DNA of 64,000 nucleotides from NCBI RefSeq assembly GCF_000517065.1, contig NZ_KI912105.1:3065684-3129683 (forward strand), read 5' to 3'. The stretch comes from Alkaliflexus imshenetskii DSM 15055. Its GTDB lineage: Bacteria > Bacteroidota > Bacteroidia > Bacteroidales > Marinilabiliaceae. Under the pieces are notes generated by a model, which worked only from the letters and a program-made list of their open reading frames with translations, was not told where the DNA came from and did no database searches. A program made the position numbers and the translations under genes. Position 1 is the stretch's first letter, and every line of letters starts with the position of its first letter. Shown one piece after another: positions 62,234 through 64,000 of this stretch.

Positions 62234-64000
62234 ATGGGTAATAGTATGAATAACAAACAGATTGAGAGAGTTCCGGTTAGGGTATTCAAATCGAGAGAGG
62301 AGGGCTCAAAATATGTTGCCCGCGAAATAGCATCGCTCATCCGAAGCAGAAATGCCAGCAATAAAAAGACTGTTTTAGGTCTTGCCACAGGTTCTTCACC
62401 TTTGGAAGTTTACAGGGAGCTTATCCGTTTTCATAAAGAAGATGGCCTCTCTTTTAAGGATGTAATTACCTTTAATTTAGATGAATACTATCCAATGAAG
62501 CCAGATAGTGACCAAAGCTATCGTCGCTTCATGTACGAACACTTATTTAATCACATCGACATCGCACGTGAAAATGTGAATATTCCCGATGGAACTCTGG
62601 CGCCTGATGATATTGACAGTTTCTGCGCCGATTACGACTCTGCCATTGAAGCGTTGGGTGGCATTGATATACAGATACTAGGCATTGGCCGTTCCGGACA
62701 TATAGGTTTTAACGAGCCTGGTTCAACCATTGCCACAGAAACCCGCCTCGTGAACCTCGACGAGGTGACCATTGAGGATGCGGCTAAAGATTTTGGCCAT
62801 AAGGACAATGTGCCCTTCAGAGCCATCACCATGGGTGTTAAATCTATCATCAAGTCAAAAAAAGTGTTTTTGATGGCATGGGGCGAACCAAAAGCAGATG
62901 TTATCCGCAAGGCAGTGGAGGAAGGGGTGACCGATGAGTTGCCTGCATCATACCTTCAGCATCATGAGGATGTGTTGTTTCTTTTGGATAAAGGTTCTGC
63001 CTCAAAGTTGAGCCGGTTTGAATATCCATGGCTCACGGGCATTTGTGATTGGAACCCATATATGCAAAAGAAAGCCGTGATTTGGCTGGCTCGCAAAACC
63101 AAAAAGCCTGTTTTGAAACTCACCGAGGAGGACTACAAGGCAGGAGGACTTACTTCTCTGGTTAGGCTTTATGGCTCTGCATACGACTTAAATCTCAGTA
63201 TTTACAACCAATTGCAGCGTACCATCACCGGATGGCCCGGCGGTAAACCCGGCGCTGATGATAAAACTCGTCCGGAACGGTCCAATCCGTTTCCCAAGCG
63301 TTCTATTGTTTTTAGTCCACACCCCGATGACGATGTAATCTCAATGGGTGGTACATTTCTCAGGTTGGTAGAGCAGGGTCATGAGGTGCATGTGGCGTAT
63401 CAAACTTCAGGTAATATTGCAGTTTTTGATGACGATGCACACCGTTTCAGCGATTTTATGTTGGGCTTTTCCAAAAAGTTTGGTGTGGCCGAGAAGGAGA
63501 TTGAAGGTTTGTATCATCAAGTAACTGGTTTACTTAAAGATACCCGCCGCAAAGGTGGAGAACATGAAATGGTGTTGGGTATTAAAGGGCTTATTCGTCA
63601 GGGCGAAGCCATTTCGGCTTGTCGTTTCTGCGGGGTGGAAGAGTCAAACATCCACTTCCTGAACCTGCCTTTTTATGAAACTGGTAGCGTAAAGAAGAGT
63701 CCCGTATCACAGGCCGACATTGATATCATTAAGCAGTTGCTTCAGGAGGTGCGTCCACATCAGATTTATGCCGCCGGCGATTTGCACGACCCACACGGTA
63801 CGCATGCGGTTTGCCTAAATGCCATTTTTGAAGCCATTGAGCAACTAAAAGGTGAATCATGGATAAACGATTGTTATGTGTGGCTTTATCGTGGTGCATG
63901 GCATGAGTGGGACATAGAGGACATTGAGATGGCTGTGCCATTAAGCCCTGAGGAGCTGATGAAGAAGCGCAAAGCCATATTTAAACACCAATCGCAAAAA
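62234..64000 (+). CDS. nagB: Fusion of a NagB-like glucosamine-6-phosphate deaminase and a PIG-L deacetylase (runs off right edge)
   Basis: 589 codons are visible and the frame is still open at 64000; the family is about 640-670 residues. Residues about 1-290 are NagB-like: 'VLGLATGSSPLEVYRELI', 'TFNLDEYYPMKP' with Asp83, and 'GIGRSGHIGFNEPGS' with His156 and Glu161. Where E. coli NagB has Asn-Asp-Gly-His (Asp141, part of the ring-opening set), this protein has Arg153-Ser154-Gly-His. Residues about 355 onward are a PIG-L (LmbE) domain with 'FSPHPDDDVISMGG' (His363, Asp365, Asp366), a zinc-dependent N-acetyl-sugar deacetylase fold. This fusion is common in Bacteroidota. Start ATG at 62234; an internal ATG four codons later is also possible. 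Confidence 0.9.
   Translation, partial: MGNSMNNKQIERVPVRVFKSREEGSKYVAREIASLIRSRNASNKKTVLGLATGSSPLEVYRELIRFHKEDGLSFKDVITFNLDEYYPMKPDSDQSYRRFMYEHLFNHIDIARENVNIPDGTLAPDDIDSFCADYDSAIEALGGIDIQILGIGRSGHIGFNEPGSTIATETRLVNLDEVTIEDAAKDFGHKDNVPFRAITMGVKSIIKSKKVFLMAWGEPKADVIRKAVEEGVTDELPASYLQHHEDVLFLLDKGSASKLSRFEYPWLTGICDWNPYMQKKAVIWLARKTKKPVLKLTEEDYKAGGLTSLVRLYGSAYDLNLSIYNQLQRTITGWPGGKPGADDKTRPERSNPFPKRSIVFSPHPDDDVISMGGTFLRLVEQGHEVHVAYQTSGNIAVFDDDAHRFSDFMLGFSKKFGVAEKEIEGLYHQVTGLLKDTRRKGGEHEMVLGIKGLIRQGEAISACRFCGVEESNIHFLNLPFYETGSVKKSPVSQADIDIIKQLLQEVRPHQIYAAGDLHDPHGTHAVCLNAIFEAIEQLKGESWINDCYVWLYRGAWHEWDIEDIEMAVPLSPEELMKKRKAIFKHQSQK

Overview
The window looks like a chromosomal segment of a member of the Bacteroidota, most likely an anaerobic or facultative diazotroph of the Bacteroidales/Marinilabiliales type. 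The evidence is a PorT homologue next to menG, a subtilisin with a type IX secretion sorting domain, a lipidated TamA-like protein (TamL), DUF4270, DUF4907 and DUF3467 proteins, a NagB/PIG-L fusion, and several promoters of the phylum-specific form TTTG-N19-TAnnTTTG. Genus cannot be fixed from the sequence alone.

Layout. 1-3026: an intact IS66-family element (248-2906, 27-bp imperfect terminal repeats, perfect 8-bp target duplication) sits inside the 5' end of a minus-strand TolC-family efflux gene. 3492-7714: two divergent gene pairs for the cell surface, a kelch lipoprotein plus DUF4907 protein (minus) and a DUF4270 lipoprotein plus beta-barrel protein (plus). 8489-18289: a nitrogenase-cofactor and molybdate block in one direction: nifE, nifN, nifB, a thioredoxin-like [2Fe-2S] ferredoxin, nifV, a Cys-tailed Mop protein, a ModE DNA-binding domain, modA, a two-Mop-domain protein, modB and modC. 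It would make FeMo-cofactor (NifB core, NifEN scaffold, homocitrate from NifV) and import its molybdenum, but the structural genes nifHDK and the nifI genes are not here. Spacers inside this block are odd G-poor repeats, and one of them has been read into a coding tail. 18630-19523: dapA. 19892-23247: decayed secreted proteins (a lipoprotein with an in-frame TGA and a subtilisin with one frameshift and one TAG).

23369-39228 is mostly housekeeping: nitroreductase, lipoprotein serpin, SDR, purL, menG, porT, a COG2509 flavoprotein, a SpoU methyltransferase, tamL, class II aldolase, a sodium symporter and a helix-hairpin-helix protein. 39401-54482 is the core information-processing block: rpsU, a Xer recombinase, a hibernation factor, a candidate small RNA, tRNA-Gly, tRNA-Thr, tuf, tRNA-Trp, secE-nusG-rplKAJL-rpoBC and a DUF3467 protein, with hairpins between rplL/rpoB and rpoB/rpoC. 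54538-64000 carries a GH3 lipoprotein, a CPBP membrane protease, HrpB helicase, an AlbA_2 protein, a Gfo/Idh/MocA oxidoreductase and a NagB/PIG-L fusion that runs off the right edge.

Most worth a second look: the repeat-derived protein tail and G-poor spacers of the nif-mod block, the inverted repeat that includes the nifE start codon, the triple palindrome after modA, the Cys-tailed Mop protein beside a ModE without its own Mop domain, the candidate RNA at 40945-41128, and the IS66-interrupted efflux gene.
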